Shown piece by piece: positions 32,490 to 42,441 of a stretch of 64,000 bases of DNA (positions within the stretch are counted from its first letter, which is position 1; the number at the start of each line of letters is the position of its first letter). Made by a program: the position numbers and the translations under genes. The notes under the pieces are model-generated. The model saw only the letters and a list, made by a program, of their open reading frames with translations. It was not told the DNA's origin and ran no database searches. The stretch is from Ulvibacterium marinum (lineage in GTDB: Bacteria; Bacteroidota; Bacteroidia; Flavobacteriales; Flavobacteriaceae): NCBI RefSeq assembly GCF_003626755.1, contig NZ_RBCJ01000001.1, positions 1,550,001-1,614,000 of the forward strand, in the 5' to 3' direction.

Positions 32490-33104
32490 ATGGGAAGAGA
32501 TGGAACACCAACACGCAATAAAATTTTGGCCGAGTCAAAGCAACTGGTTTTTGAAAACGGATTTTCGGGAACCAGTATCGATCAGATACTAGAGCGTACT
32601 GGAATTACCAAGGGAGCGTTCTTCTATCATTTTAAGACGAAGAACGCATTGGCAAAAGCTTTGATAGAAGAATTTGCGAGGGAAGATATCCACCATATGA
32701 ACGAGGCCTTAAAAAAAACCGAGGATTTAAAGGGAGATGCTCTGGACCGTCTTCTACGGTTCATACAGGAGTTCATAGATATGATGTGCGAGGTTGACGA
32801 ACCTTATAGCTGCCTATATGCATCTTACACCTATGAACCCAATCAGTTCGACGAGGAAACCTTGAACCGCATAGCGGAAACCATATTGACTTGGAGAACT
32901 ACAATGGAGAAGTTGATTAATGATGTTCTGAAAAAATATGACACTAAAATCGAAGTCGATATCCAGTCATTGGCAGATCATACCGTTGTTATCTTTGAAG
33001 GTGCCTTTGTAGTTTCTAAGGCACTAAAGGGCAAAGACCTGACCGCAGACCACTTGAGGCACTTAAAAAATTACTTTGAATTGATTTTTGAGAAAAAGAA
33101 ATAA
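32490..33104 (+). CDS. TetR/AcrR family regulator divergent from desaturase
   Basis: The product has 204 residues. The N-terminal TetR helix-turn-helix includes RNKILAESKQLVFENGFSGTSIDQILERTGITKGAFFYHFKTKNAL, with the diagnostic FYHFKTK. The C-terminal ligand/dimer domain carries DHTVVIFEGAFVVSKALKG. It probably represses the divergent desaturase and itself through the two ACTAG palindromes. The inducer is unknown. Confidence 0.9.
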   Translation: MGRDGTPTRNKILAESKQLVFENGFSGTSIDQILERTGITKGAFFYHFKTKNALAKALIEEFAREDIHHMNEALKKTEDLKGDALDRLLRFIQEFIDMMCEVDEPYSCLYASYTYEPNQFDEETLNRIAETILTWRTTMEKLINDVLKKYDTKIEVDIQSLADHTVVIFEGAFVVSKALKGKDLTADHLRHLKNYFELIFEKKK

Positions 33105-33240
33105 TGCAGATGGCATGAAGTAAAATTTTAGCTTTCTAAAACGGCCAATTAAAAAAGAACTAAAAGAAGATATAACTAAAGTGCCGAGAAACGTTCTTTT
33201 CTGGGACAAAAAAATCTAGTTTTTCTCTGTTTAAAGAGAA

Positions 33241-33693
33241 TCATTCAATTAAACAGTTTGTAAGCAATTCTCTATAGGTACTCATAAAGCCAGATTTTAT
33301 GTATAATTGATGCCCTTTCTTATTGTGTTTTTCCACTTCCAAATGCACGGCCTTAATATGTAGTCGCTTTGCTTCTGATAGTACAAATTTCATTGTCTTT
33401 TTGCCAACACCTCTTTGCCTAAAATCTTCTTCGATAAATAACTCATCAATAAATGCATCGCGTCCACCGTATTCGAAACTAAAGCCAAAGGTCAAAACGA
33501 AATATCCAATAGGCTTACTTTTAGCATATATCAGCCAAAGCCTTCCCAGCGATGCATTACCCAAAAACTCCGTTAGGTTTTGTTCTGTGATTATGGCATT
33601 AAAAGGATAGTCGTAAATGGCATTAAATTTACCCATCATTGCCAATAGCTTAGGAATATACTCTATAATCACTATTTCGAATTTTACTTTCAT
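33241..33693 (-). CDS. GNAT family N-acetyltransferase
   Basis: The product has 150 residues with the GNAT fold. The acetyl-CoA loop is FRQRGVGKKTMKFVL, preceded by DELFIEEDFRQ, and the final KHNKKGHQLYIKSGF is the usual N-x2-A/G-x2-LY-x2-GF segment. The single domain is of typical length. The substrate is not predictable. Confidence 0.9.
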   Translation of the reverse strand: MKVKFEIVIIEYIPKLLAMMGKFNAIYDYPFNAIITEQNLTEFLGNASLGRLWLIYAKSKPIGYFVLTFGFSFEYGGRDAFIDELFIEEDFRQRGVGKKTMKFVLSEAKRLHIKAVHLEVEKHNKKGHQLYIKSGFMSTYRELLTNCLIE

Positions 33694-33769
33694 GAGCTCA
33701 TTTCTTTTATTGTTTCCATGAATTTAAAGCGGTTTCAAAGCAGTACAATCGTAATCGTTATTAAACCTA

Positions 33770-34747
33770 CTACGGATTGTTCTGATACATTTCAAAAAAT
33801 TCCCATAATACGTCGGCCGCACCATCACGGTCATCGGGATTGGGAAAAAAATGGCCCAAATCTTTCCAAAGGGTAAACTTCATGAGATGGTTGGGTTCTC
33901 CGGATTTGCCCTTAAAAGTCGCCGTTAGGGTATATTCGGTAGAATCCATTACCGAGTAATTAGGGTCTAGATCAAAGGTTTTGATATAGGTCTGTGTAAT
34001 GCCTCTCAAAGTAGGGTCTGTGAACAACTGTTGAAAATCCATAGGGATGGTATCTTGAAAGATGGTGCGAGAAGCAATTTTCTCGTCCGTAGTGCCCAAC
34101 ATGAGATGTAACGGTCGTATGCGTTTCGGTGCGTAGATAGTATCTTCGGGAAAAAATCCTGCCAAGCCTCCAACCGCTGTAATTTTGTCGGATAATTCTA
34201 CCGCCAATCGTGAAACCATACCTGAACCATTGGAAAAACCGGCCATATAAATCCTTGATTCGTCAATACTATAGGCATTCATAAGTTCATCCAATATCTG
34301 ATTGAAAAAGGCCGTATCGTCTCGTAGGGTTTCTGTGGGGCAGACTTCTTTCGGAAGATTATAGTTGTTCCATTTGGTCACCAAATCGTTGCCGCAACCT
34401 TTCAGTCTTAGGTCATAGACATATGAGGTCGGGTACACCGCGATAAAGTTGTGCTGCTCTGCAAGCGCATTCCAACCGGAAATAGTATAAAACTTTTCAC
34501 CGTTGCCACTACTGCCATGTAATTGAAATACCAAGGGATGTTCGTTCTTTTCATCATAGGTCGATGGCGTGTACACGATATATTCCCGTTGGTCACCATT
34601 GCTGATGGTAACTACCTTCTCGGTATGGGATTCTTTCGTGTTTTCTATTTCTTCGGAAGACAGACTTTCATCACTTTTATCGCACGATAGTAGGGTTAAC
34701 AGTGCCCAAAAAAGAATAAAGGTTTTGATATGGATAGAAGTTTTCAT
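33770..34747 (-). CDS. PHB-depolymerase-family esterase lipoprotein
   Basis: The product has 325 residues with a lipobox ending LLSC-DKS. The mature enzyme resembles LpqC/PHB depolymerase esterases: an oxyanion segment PLVFQLHGSSGNG, nucleophile elbow MAGFSNGSGM and a final DLGHFFP His. CGNDLVTKWN and EVCPTETLRDD supply Cys residues for a possible disulfide. It is probably a surface or periplasmic feruloyl/acetyl-type esterase. It is the last gene of the minus-strand LRR array. Confidence 0.8.
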   Translation of the reverse strand: MKTSIHIKTFILFWALLTLLSCDKSDESLSSEEIENTKESHTEKVVTISNGDQREYIVYTPSTYDEKNEHPLVFQLHGSSGNGEKFYTISGWNALAEQHNFIAVYPTSYVYDLRLKGCGNDLVTKWNNYNLPKEVCPTETLRDDTAFFNQILDELMNAYSIDESRIYMAGFSNGSGMVSRLAVELSDKITAVGGLAGFFPEDTIYAPKRIRPLHLMLGTTDEKIASRTIFQDTIPMDFQQLFTDPTLRGITQTYIKTFDLDPNYSVMDSTEYTLTATFKGKSGEPNHLMKFTLWKDLGHFFPNPDDRDGAADVLWEFFEMYQNNP

Positions 34748-34759
34748 CCTTTTTTTTTG

Positions 34760-35395
34760 TTAGTTCAATGCCGTTGGTTCAATGACCACATAATATTCAA
34801 TTTGTTCATTATCGGTTCGGGGTTCATAATAGGTGTCTTCGAATTTGTAATAGTCCCTGTCATTGATGCTCACGATTTCGTAGCCATCGGGAAGCGCATC
34901 TATTGCCGCCCCAAGTGGCGGTATTACGACTTGATATTCTTCAGAGTTGACCACTTGTGCATAGTAGGTGCCGTAATAGTAAAAGTAGGTATGTGCTCCT
35001 ATCACAAACCTTTGGTGTCCTATGGGAAGTTTACGAACACGAACCCCGAACGGTGCTTTGGCCACAATGGATTTTCTCCCTTTTGGTCGGTACCAAACAC
35101 CATTATGAAACCGATAACCGATGCCGCCAAATCTAACGCCCACAAATCCAGCCCCGACAGTTCTGACGGTTTTCCCCCATCGTGGTAGTCCACGATAGCG
35201 GTAATGGGCAACCCGTCTTCCCCTAATTGGCCGTGCACGTATTTTTTTATGTACTACCACTTTAGAACGTTTTACACGGACTGTTTTCTTTCGTTGTGCT
35301 TCTACTTTTTTAGGTAGCATGATAAAGCATGATACTAATGGGATTACGAATAGGAATACCTTATTTTTCTTAAAGGCTACTTTTGTGTATTTCAT
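34760..35395 (-). CDS. DUF6515 family exported protein
   Basis: The ATG at 35395 gives 211 residues and places a signal peptide at the N-terminus (KNKVFLFVIPLVSCFIMLPKKVEAQ). The mature start is strikingly Arg/Lys-rich (KKTVRVKRSKVVVHKKIRAR). The RFGGIGYRFHNGVWYRPKG and YYFYGT-like Tyr-rich segments that follow, with VVIPPLGAAIDALPDGYEIVSI, define DUF6515. Function unknown. It starts 12 nt upstream of esterase neighbours in the same direction. Confidence 0.75.
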   Translation of the reverse strand: MKYTKVAFKKNKVFLFVIPLVSCFIMLPKKVEAQRKKTVRVKRSKVVVHKKIRARPIRGRRVAHYRYRGLPRWGKTVRTVGAGFVGVRFGGIGYRFHNGVWYRPKGRKSIVAKAPFGVRVRKLPIGHQRFVIGAHTYFYYYGTYYAQVVNSEEYQVVIPPLGAAIDALPDGYEIVSINDRDYYKFEDTYYEPRTDNEQIEYYVVIEPTALN

Positions 35396-35411
35396 TTTAC
35401 TCTTATTTAAT

Positions 35412-37166
35412 TCAAAATTTACATACGCGCATATCCTGTTCGCTATCAAGACTTAAGGCGTTTAATTGACATATCTCACCAGGTAGGTCGTCTGCCAGTG
35501 GGTTATCGGCAATATCAAATAATGTTAAATTAGATAGTTCTGCTATTTCCTTGGGAGCTGTATTCAGTTCATTATTTGAAACATCCAATATTTCAAGATT
35601 GGTGAGCATCCCTAAACTTGCAGGTAAAACCTGTAAGATGTTGTTCTCAAGACTTAAGAAAGTTATTTCATTTAAATTACCGATGCTGACAGGGATGCTC
35701 GTAAGCCGATTTTGAAACAAGTGCAACCGTTTCAAGGCGGTCATATTGCCCATTGTCGGGGGAACTACCTCTAAGTCATTAAATTCTAGACTTAACTGTT
35801 GTAGGTTGGTCAGTTGTCCTATTGAATTGGGTAACTCACTCAAAGAATTGTTACTCAAAAGCAATACCACTAGATTATTAAGGTTACCTATTTGTATAGG
35901 TAGATTTTGAAGACTATTGAAATCCAAGGTCAATTCTGTTAAATTTATCAAATTCCCTAGGGCGCTTGGAATTTCCTCAATGTCGTTGAACGCCATATTT
36001 AAACTTGTTAAACTTGTGAGTTTTCCTATTTCATTAGGAACCGAGGTAATTCCGTTGCTTTTCATGGATAAGAGAGAAATGCCTTTGAGATTACCGATTT
36101 CTTTAGGGAGAACTTTAAACTGATGGGCAAACAATTCCAATTGTGATACGGACCCATCAGGAAAAAGGGACACACCGCCCCAACTTTGCATTGAGGTGTC
36201 TGTTAAATCCCAACCAATGGTATTTGAAGGATTTGCTTCATATAAAGCAATCAAGGCCTTGTGATGATACCTCGCTAAGTCACATTGTACACGAGCGTCT
36301 TTATTGATAGTCGTTGTACCATCTTCTTCAAGATTGCAGATTTCTTGCGGAATCTTTATCAAATCGGCGTTCTCGATATTCAACACGTTCAAATTCAAAA
36401 GATTTCCTATTTCTTCAGGTAGCGAAAGCAACGGATTATCATTTAAATTGAGCACTTTTAATTCGCTAAGATTCCCGATTTCAGAGGGGATTTCGGTAAG
36501 TTTATTACCGTAAACAGACAACATCTGTAGCGACTCTAGTTTTCCGATTTCATTGGGTAAGCTTTCCAGGGCATTTCCATACAGATTGAATACACGAAGT
36601 TGCTCCAAAGCTTCTATTTCTGGTGGTAGATTCCTAATGCTGTTGTTGGCCTGTACATAGAATTCCTTTAATTGTGTCAACAATCCTATTTCCGAAGGAA
36701 TAGCGATCAACGAATTGCTTTCAAGATGCAGTTCTTCCAGTTCGGTAAGCTTTCCTATTTCTGCAGGGATTTCAGAGATGGAGTTAATTCCGATATCAAG
36801 AAAGGTCAATTTTTCCAAATCGCCGATTTCAGGCACCAAAATTTCGAGGCCTTTATCTTTCACATCAAGACGTATTACCTTTTTGTTTTCCTGTTCGACA
36901 CCCTTCCAACTTTGCATGGTAGTATCATCCAAATTCCATCCCAAAGCGTTATTGGTATTGGCTTCGTATAACGCCTTGAGTGCCAAGTAATCTGTTGAAA
37001 CCATAGGGTCTTGATTAGGGTCGACCATACCACCTGAGTTGTCAGGATTTTCCTTTTCTTCTTCTTTCTCTTCGGGCGTAGGTGGTGTAACGTCTTTGCT
37101 ACAGGCCAAATTCAGCAAAATCAAGGAGCAGACGAACATGATTAAAATGAACAATTTATTTTTCAT
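35412..37166 (-). CDS. Two-module leucine-rich-repeat lipoprotein
   Basis: The ATG at 37166 gives 584 residues with a lipobox ending LNLAC-SKD, then a Pro/Glu/Asp-rich linker. Two LRR modules follow. Each starts with an LRRNT-like cap (LYEANxxNxxGWxLxDTxMQSWxGV), runs through 23-residue LRRs of the type LxxLxxLxLxxNxLxxIPxEIG, and ends with a two-Cys cap (ICNLE...VQC and ICQLN...VC). It is surface-exposed by analogy with Bacteroidota SusD-like lipoproteins. Partners and ligands are unknown. The neighbours are two further LRR lipoproteins. Confidence 0.85.
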   Translation of the reverse strand: MKNKLFILIMFVCSLILLNLACSKDVTPPTPEEKEEEKENPDNSGGMVDPNQDPMVSTDYLALKALYEANTNNALGWNLDDTTMQSWKGVEQENKKVIRLDVKDKGLEILVPEIGDLEKLTFLDIGINSISEIPAEIGKLTELEELHLESNSLIAIPSEIGLLTQLKEFYVQANNSIRNLPPEIEALEQLRVFNLYGNALESLPNEIGKLESLQMLSVYGNKLTEIPSEIGNLSELKVLNLNDNPLLSLPEEIGNLLNLNVLNIENADLIKIPQEICNLEEDGTTTINKDARVQCDLARYHHKALIALYEANPSNTIGWDLTDTSMQSWGGVSLFPDGSVSQLELFAHQFKVLPKEIGNLKGISLLSMKSNGITSVPNEIGKLTSLTSLNMAFNDIEEIPSALGNLINLTELTLDFNSLQNLPIQIGNLNNLVVLLLSNNSLSELPNSIGQLTNLQQLSLEFNDLEVVPPTMGNMTALKRLHLFQNRLTSIPVSIGNLNEITFLSLENNILQVLPASLGMLTNLEILDVSNNELNTAPKEIAELSNLTLFDIADNPLADDLPGEICQLNALSLDSEQDMRVCKF

Positions 37167-37190
37167 GATTTTCTTTTTCAAAGGGATGGA

Positions 37191-38579
37191 TTAAGGACAG
37201 ATTCCAGTTTCTATGAACAACGAAGGCATACCACAAATTTCCGCAGGAAGCTCAGTGATATTATTGCCTGTTAAATGAAACTCTTCTATCGTAGGCTCTA
37301 AATTGGCCAGAATGGTAGGTACCGTGGTCAATTCATTTCCAAATAAATTCAAGATGAGCATATCGTCCATATCACCCATGGTATCCGGAATGGATTCCAA
37401 TTTATTATCACGCAATTCCAAATGGGTTAGATTCTTCAAATTACCTATTGAACGAGGTAGACTTTTTAGGTCATTATCCTTAAGAAAAAGCTCCTGTACT
37501 TTTGCCAACAATCCTATTTCTGCGGGTAATTCTTCAATGCCATTATTTCTTAGGGTTATAATAGAAACATGTCTGAGATTACCTATTTCTGGAGGAATAT
37601 TAGCCAAACCAAAGCCGCTCATATAGATTTCAGAAAGACTACCGTTCGTATCAAAAATCAGCCCTTGCCAGCTTTGCATACTGGTATCGTTTAAATCCCA
37701 ATTAATGGTATTGTTTGGGTTGGCTTCATATAGTGCCTTTAGTCCTTCGTATTGATAAAATTGCAAATTACAAGTGACATTGCGGTTCTTGCCGATTTCC
37801 GTATCTCCAAATTCTTCCAGATTACAGACTTCTTGAGGGATTATAGTGAAATCGTTCTCTTCAAGGCCCAAATACTTTAAGCCATGTAATTGCCCCAATT
37901 CTTCGGGCACCTCTTGAATCAGATTTTTTGAAAAATCCAATAGGGTCAGCTTATCAAAATCACCCATTTCCGAGGGCAGGACTTCAAAGAAATTCCCGGA
38001 AAGGTTCAAGATTTCAAGCTTATCCAGGTTTTGAAAACTAAAGGGCAGCTCTGTCAATTTATTCTCTGCCAAACCAAGTACGGTCAGTCCATTGGGCAAG
38101 CTATTATCCAGTAGTTCCACCAAATTGTTTTCACGTAATAACAATTGTGTTAGTTCATCAAGTTGCCCAAGTTCTTGGGGTAATTGGGTCAGCTTATTTT
38201 TACCGGCATCCAATACAGTGAGTTTTTCAAGATTACCCATTTCAGGTACCAATGTCATAATGCTTTTACCTTCTATATGCAATTCGGTAACCCTTTCGTT
38301 TTCTTGTTCAACACCAGCCCAACTGTTCATGGTCTTATCATTGAGGTCCCAGCCTAAAGTATTGTTGTCATTTGCCTCGTAAAGGGCTTTTAGGGCAAGA
38401 TAGTCAGCTGATTCAACGGGGTCTTGAGTAGGGTCAACGCTTCCGTCTGGGTTATCGGGGTTTTCATTTTCCTCTTCCTCCTCTTCAGTTGGCGGTGAGG
38501 TATCGTCTTTACTACAAGCGGTTTGTAAGATGAGTAATGATAAAATGAATATGGTAAATGGATATAAATTTTTTTTCAT
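37191..38579 (-). CDS. Two-module leucine-rich-repeat lipoprotein
   Basis: The product has 462 residues with lipobox LQTAC-SKDD and an acidic linker of EEEEEENENP type. Two LRR modules have caps ALYEANDNNTLGWDLNDKTM and ALYEANPNNTINWDLNDTSM, and two-Cys ends. The repeats are slightly more degenerate than in its neighbours. The architecture matches the 584- and 903-residue proteins, so the three genes arose by duplication. The gap to the next gene downstream is only 24 nt. Confidence 0.85.
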   Translation of the reverse strand: MKKNLYPFTIFILSLLILQTACSKDDTSPPTEEEEEENENPDNPDGSVDPTQDPVESADYLALKALYEANDNNTLGWDLNDKTMNSWAGVEQENERVTELHIEGKSIMTLVPEMGNLEKLTVLDAGKNKLTQLPQELGQLDELTQLLLRENNLVELLDNSLPNGLTVLGLAENKLTELPFSFQNLDKLEILNLSGNFFEVLPSEMGDFDKLTLLDFSKNLIQEVPEELGQLHGLKYLGLEENDFTIIPQEVCNLEEFGDTEIGKNRNVTCNLQFYQYEGLKALYEANPNNTINWDLNDTSMQSWQGLIFDTNGSLSEIYMSGFGLANIPPEIGNLRHVSIITLRNNGIEELPAEIGLLAKVQELFLKDNDLKSLPRSIGNLKNLTHLELRDNKLESIPDTMGDMDDMLILNLFGNELTTVPTILANLEPTIEEFHLTGNNITELPAEICGMPSLFIETGICP

Positions 38580-38654
38580 GATATTTTTATTTATAATAAT
38601 TGATTTTTAAAGAAGGTGTCGTGTTCAAAGTGTTGTAGTTTGTCTTTTGGTATT

Positions 38655-41366
38655 CTACTGGCAGTAATCATCAATATCACCATCTACTATAAAGCTGGTG
38701 TTTACGTTGCCACCTGTACGCATGGCACATACTTCAGGAGGTAGCGAAGTGATACCAGTGCCCTTAAGACCACATGTTCTTAAGTTGATAAGCTTCTCCA
38801 GCTCAGGGGCAACTTCATCCATTGAAGTGTTATCTGTATAGAATAGTTCTTCCAATTCAATCAAATTACCCATTTCACTAGGTATTGATGAGAATTTATT
38901 TGTGGATAAAAACAATTGTTTAAGGGCAGTAAGATTGAAAAACTCACTCGGGATATCAGCATCTTCTAGTTGATTGCCACTAAAGTTCAATTTTATCAGG
39001 TTGCGTAGATTCCCGATAGAACTGGGCAACACCTCTATTTGATTATTGAAAGCTTCCAATTCTGTTAGATTCAACAAATCACCAATGGCATTTGGCAAAA
39101 CCGTTATGTTATTATTGTGCACCCATAGTGTTTTAAGGGTAGCTATATCACCTATACTTTCGGGAAGTACGGTTAATCCATTTTCGTTCAATATCAGGGT
39201 TTCCAAACTTGATAACCCATTCAGGTCATTTGGCAGGGTGACTAACTTATTAAGGGATAAATCACAATAAAAAAGACTCCTCAAATTTTTAAAACTGTTC
39301 GGTAGGGAAGTAAATCCATGTCCTTTTATTGTAACATGGGTCAGATGTTTCAAGTTTCCAAGAGTTTCTGGCAATTCTGACAGACCCTGTACTCCAAAAA
39401 ATAAATATTTAAAAGTACTATCTATTTGTAGTGATTCTAGGTTAACAAGTTCACCTATACTGTCCGGTAAGGTCGTAAATGAATTATCACCTAATTTTAA
39501 GTATTCCAGACGTACCAAATTACCCAAGACCTCTTGTATTTGAACAATATTATTGGAGTTCAGTTCCAACCAAACTAAATTGACAAGATCAAAAAATGTA
39601 TTTGGTAGCACATTTAAATTATTGTCGCCCAACTCAAGCCTTTCCAACATGGGCAATTGCCCAAAGGATTGTGGCAATACATCAATTCTTTTGAAGGATA
39701 AACTTAATTCAGTGACGTGTCCGTTAGATACGGTTATACCTTCCCATGCAGCCATAGTCGCATCGTCCAGGGTTTCTCCCCAATTCAGCGAATTGTTTGG
39801 ATTGGCCTCATACAACTCCCGTAACACTTGGTATTCGCTTACCGCGGCAACGGTATTATCTTCACACAGGGTATCATCATCCAATAGGATAGCCGTAGGT
39901 GGTGTCTTGTCTTTTAGTGCACAGACTTCATCGGGTATTTCGGTTATGGAATTCCCTTGTAAGTCCAATAAGGTCAGATTTTGAATGTCGCCCAACTCAA
40001 CTGGAACTTTGGTAATTTCATTATTGGCCAATTTTAAACTACCCACCTTCAAACTAGCTATTTCTTTGGCAATCTCATCAATCTTGTTGTTACCTAAATC
40101 AATGGAGTTGATTAAACTGAATTCGTTTAACAAACTAGGAACCTTGGTAAATTCATTGTTTTTCAAGCCCAATACCAGAAGTATATTCAAATCTTTGAAT
40201 TCTGAGGGCAGACCGGTCAGTAAGTTATTGTCCAGCCACAAATTATCGAGAACCGACAATAATCCGATTTCGGCAGGTAGACTTTCAATGTCATTACCTG
40301 AGAGATTCAAAGACCGTAATGCCGTAAGTGCCCCGATATCAGAAGTAATATTGGACACCTGTTTTGAAGATAGGTCTAAATCGGTCACCGTGCCTTGGTC
40401 TACAACTACGCCCTGCCAAGATGCCATGGTGGTATCGGTCAGATCCCATCCTAAGGTATTATCTGGGTTCGCTTGGTATAAGGCATGCAAAGCGATATAA
40501 TTAGGAAATACATTTCCACAGCTAGTATTGACATCCTTCGAAATTGTAGTGCCGTTGTTGGTTTCCAGGTCACATACTTCCTGAGGAAGTATCGTAATCT
40601 GATTTTGCCTGACCAAGAGTTGCTCCAAGGTACTCAAGTTGCCCATTTCAATAGGCAGCACGGTTAATTCATTGTTGCTAAAATCTATTTCCTTGATTGA
40701 AGTAAGCTGTCCAATGGTATAGGATATGGAATTCAATTTATTGTAACTGAAATACAGCTTTTCAAGCCCTATCATCTTTCGGATTTGCTGGGGAACCATG
40801 GTCAAGGCATTGTAACTTGCATCGAAAATAACCACCTTATCAAGGGTTTCCAGTTCCAGGGGAAGCTCGCTTAATTGGTTTCCCCTCACATGCAACTCAA
40901 CGAGATTGCTCAATTCACCTATTTCTTTTGGGATATTGGTGATTGCATTTTCACTAGCAGAGAAATAAGTGAGTTTTGTCCATTGCCTTATGGCCGAAGG
41001 AATGGTGGCAATGTTGTTATCGTCAGCCTTAAAACTAGTCAGTTCCGAAAGCTCTCCGATTTTAGGGGGAAGGCTTGTCAGACTTTTGCCCGAAATATCT
41101 AGCTGGGTAACACGCTCTCCCGCCAAGGTAACACCTGACCAACTTTTCATGGTGGTGTCGTCTAAATCCCATCCTAAGCTATTTCCGGAATTGGCGTCGT
41201 ATAGTTCTTTGAGCGCCACATAATCAGGTGGTAAAACCACTTGTGTATTGGGTACCGTCGGTTCCTCAATAGAATCGTCCTTCTTACATGAGTTCATCAT
41301 TACTAACAAGATGACCAGCAGCAAGATAACCAGATAATCAATTTTACTTTTTTTCAATTTTTTCAT
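38655..41366 (-). CDS. Three-module leucine-rich-repeat lipoprotein
   Basis: The product has 903 residues with lipobox LVMMNSC-KKDD. Three capped LRR modules begin at LYDANSGNSLGWDL, LYQANPDNTLGWDL and LYEANPNNSLNWGETL. Each ends with a Cys pair (EVCDLE...SC, EVCALK...LC, EVCAMR...YC). The W-x-G-V/I end of each cap is like the LRRNT_2 cap of plant LRR receptors. It is first in the LRR array, downstream of the LytTR system, and 324 bp of intergenic DNA precedes it. Confidence 0.85.
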   Translation of the reverse strand: MKKLKKSKIDYLVILLLVILLVMMNSCKKDDSIEEPTVPNTQVVLPPDYVALKELYDANSGNSLGWDLDDTTMKSWSGVTLAGERVTQLDISGKSLTSLPPKIGELSELTSFKADDNNIATIPSAIRQWTKLTYFSASENAITNIPKEIGELSNLVELHVRGNQLSELPLELETLDKVVIFDASYNALTMVPQQIRKMIGLEKLYFSYNKLNSISYTIGQLTSIKEIDFSNNELTVLPIEMGNLSTLEQLLVRQNQITILPQEVCDLETNNGTTISKDVNTSCGNVFPNYIALHALYQANPDNTLGWDLTDTTMASWQGVVVDQGTVTDLDLSSKQVSNITSDIGALTALRSLNLSGNDIESLPAEIGLLSVLDNLWLDNNLLTGLPSEFKDLNILLVLGLKNNEFTKVPSLLNEFSLINSIDLGNNKIDEIAKEIASLKVGSLKLANNEITKVPVELGDIQNLTLLDLQGNSITEIPDEVCALKDKTPPTAILLDDDTLCEDNTVAAVSEYQVLRELYEANPNNSLNWGETLDDATMAAWEGITVSNGHVTELSLSFKRIDVLPQSFGQLPMLERLELGDNNLNVLPNTFFDLVNLVWLELNSNNIVQIQEVLGNLVRLEYLKLGDNSFTTLPDSIGELVNLESLQIDSTFKYLFFGVQGLSELPETLGNLKHLTHVTIKGHGFTSLPNSFKNLRSLFYCDLSLNKLVTLPNDLNGLSSLETLILNENGLTVLPESIGDIATLKTLWVHNNNITVLPNAIGDLLNLTELEAFNNQIEVLPSSIGNLRNLIKLNFSGNQLEDADIPSEFFNLTALKQLFLSTNKFSSIPSEMGNLIELEELFYTDNTSMDEVAPELEKLINLRTCGLKGTGITSLPPEVCAMRTGGNVNTSFIVDGDIDDYCQ

Positions 41367-41413
41367 TACATCAATTTTTAGTTACATATTTAAGTCTGGA
41401 GGAATTCTTTTAA

Positions 41414-41506
41414 AAAGGAGGCTTTACCTATCATTGTGTCAACCCTTGATTATTATTTTTAGGGTCGGCACATAGCATTCGATCAGCAGGGGAGGAAGCC
41501 TCCTTT
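41414..41506 (-). repeat. 11-bp perfect inverted repeat upstream of the LRR array
   Basis: AAAGGAGGCTT at 41414-41424 and AAGCCTCCTTT at 41496-41506 flank a 71-nt loop in the gap between the LytTR gene and the first LRR gene. It could be a terminator, attenuator or regulator site. Apart from this I see nothing definite in the gap 41367-41690. Confidence 0.5.
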
Positions 41507-41690
41507 AGTTAATTTTTGTTTGTGTTAGGGGGAAGGTTTTTTGTGAATCAGTATAGTAGCTTTGGTCAAGACTAAATGCACTAATGTGATTTCGAGGTAA
41601 AAATAGGACGGGTTTACAAGACGGCTTAGGGTAAACTAGCAAGTGGCCGATATGTGGTAGTATGTGTTCTCTAAAGGATGGTAAGTGGAA

Positions 41691-42434
41691 TTACCCTTGA
41701 TAAAGCAATTGCAGAAAATGCTCTTTTTTTCGGCGAGATACATTGAGGTGTTGCTTGTTCGAAATGATGACATAACCGCCCTCTCCTTTGATGTATTTTA
41801 CAACATGTGCCATGTTTACAAGGGTAGAATGGTGAATACGGCAGAAGTCGGTTTCAGGTAGAATGTTCTCGAACTCCTTTAAAGTTTTCGCTACCGTTAT
41901 TTTTTTTCCTTGGGATAAGTATAAGGTGGTGTAACTGCTATCGGCCTCACAATAGATAATATCAGCAATGGGCTGCATGATGATTTCATTATCTGAAGGA
42001 ATGGCCAATCTCTTCAGTTTTTCCGAATCGGATTTTACGTTGTTGAACAACGATTTGTATTGATGGGATTTATCTTGTTTTTTTGAAGAAGTCTTATTGA
42101 CAGCGGCCACCAGCTCATCAACATCAATGGGTTTTAAGAGATAGTCCAAAGCGCTGAACTTAATCGCTTTTATGGCATAGCGGTCATAGGCCGTAACGAA
42201 AATGACCTCGAAATTGATTTCTGGAATTCGCTCCAATACATCAAAACCGGACATTTTGGGCATCTGTACATCCAAAAAGACCAAATCAGGTTTTAGGGTC
42301 TTTATTTTTTCCAGACCGATTTCGGGCGACTCACAAAGGGCAAGTATGGCTACTTCGGGGCAATACTTTTCCAAGACTAGCCGAAGTCCTTGTCGGGCTT
42401 TAGCTTCATCGTCTATTAGTATTGCTTTTATCAT
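41691..42434 (-). CDS. LytTR response regulator
   Basis: The ATG at 42434 gives 247 residues; the longer ORF would need a TTG. The receiver domain has IDDEAKARQGLRLVL with acidic pocket, phospho-Asp in LKPDLVFLDVQMPKM, and KPID Lys. The C-terminal LytTR domain carries ADIIYCEADSSYTTLYL and FCRIHHSTLVNMAHV. It pairs with the upstream TPR-LytS kinase and probably controls nearby genes such as the LRR array; that target is inference. Confidence 0.9.
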   Translation of the reverse strand: MIKAILIDDEAKARQGLRLVLEKYCPEVAILALCESPEIGLEKIKTLKPDLVFLDVQMPKMSGFDVLERIPEINFEVIFVTAYDRYAIKAIKFSALDYLLKPIDVDELVAAVNKTSSKKQDKSHQYKSLFNNVKSDSEKLKRLAIPSDNEIIMQPIADIIYCEADSSYTTLYLSQGKKITVAKTLKEFENILPETDFCRIHHSTLVNMAHVVKYIKGEGGYVIISNKQHLNVSRRKKEHFLQLLYQG

Positions 42435-42441
42435 AGTTTCG

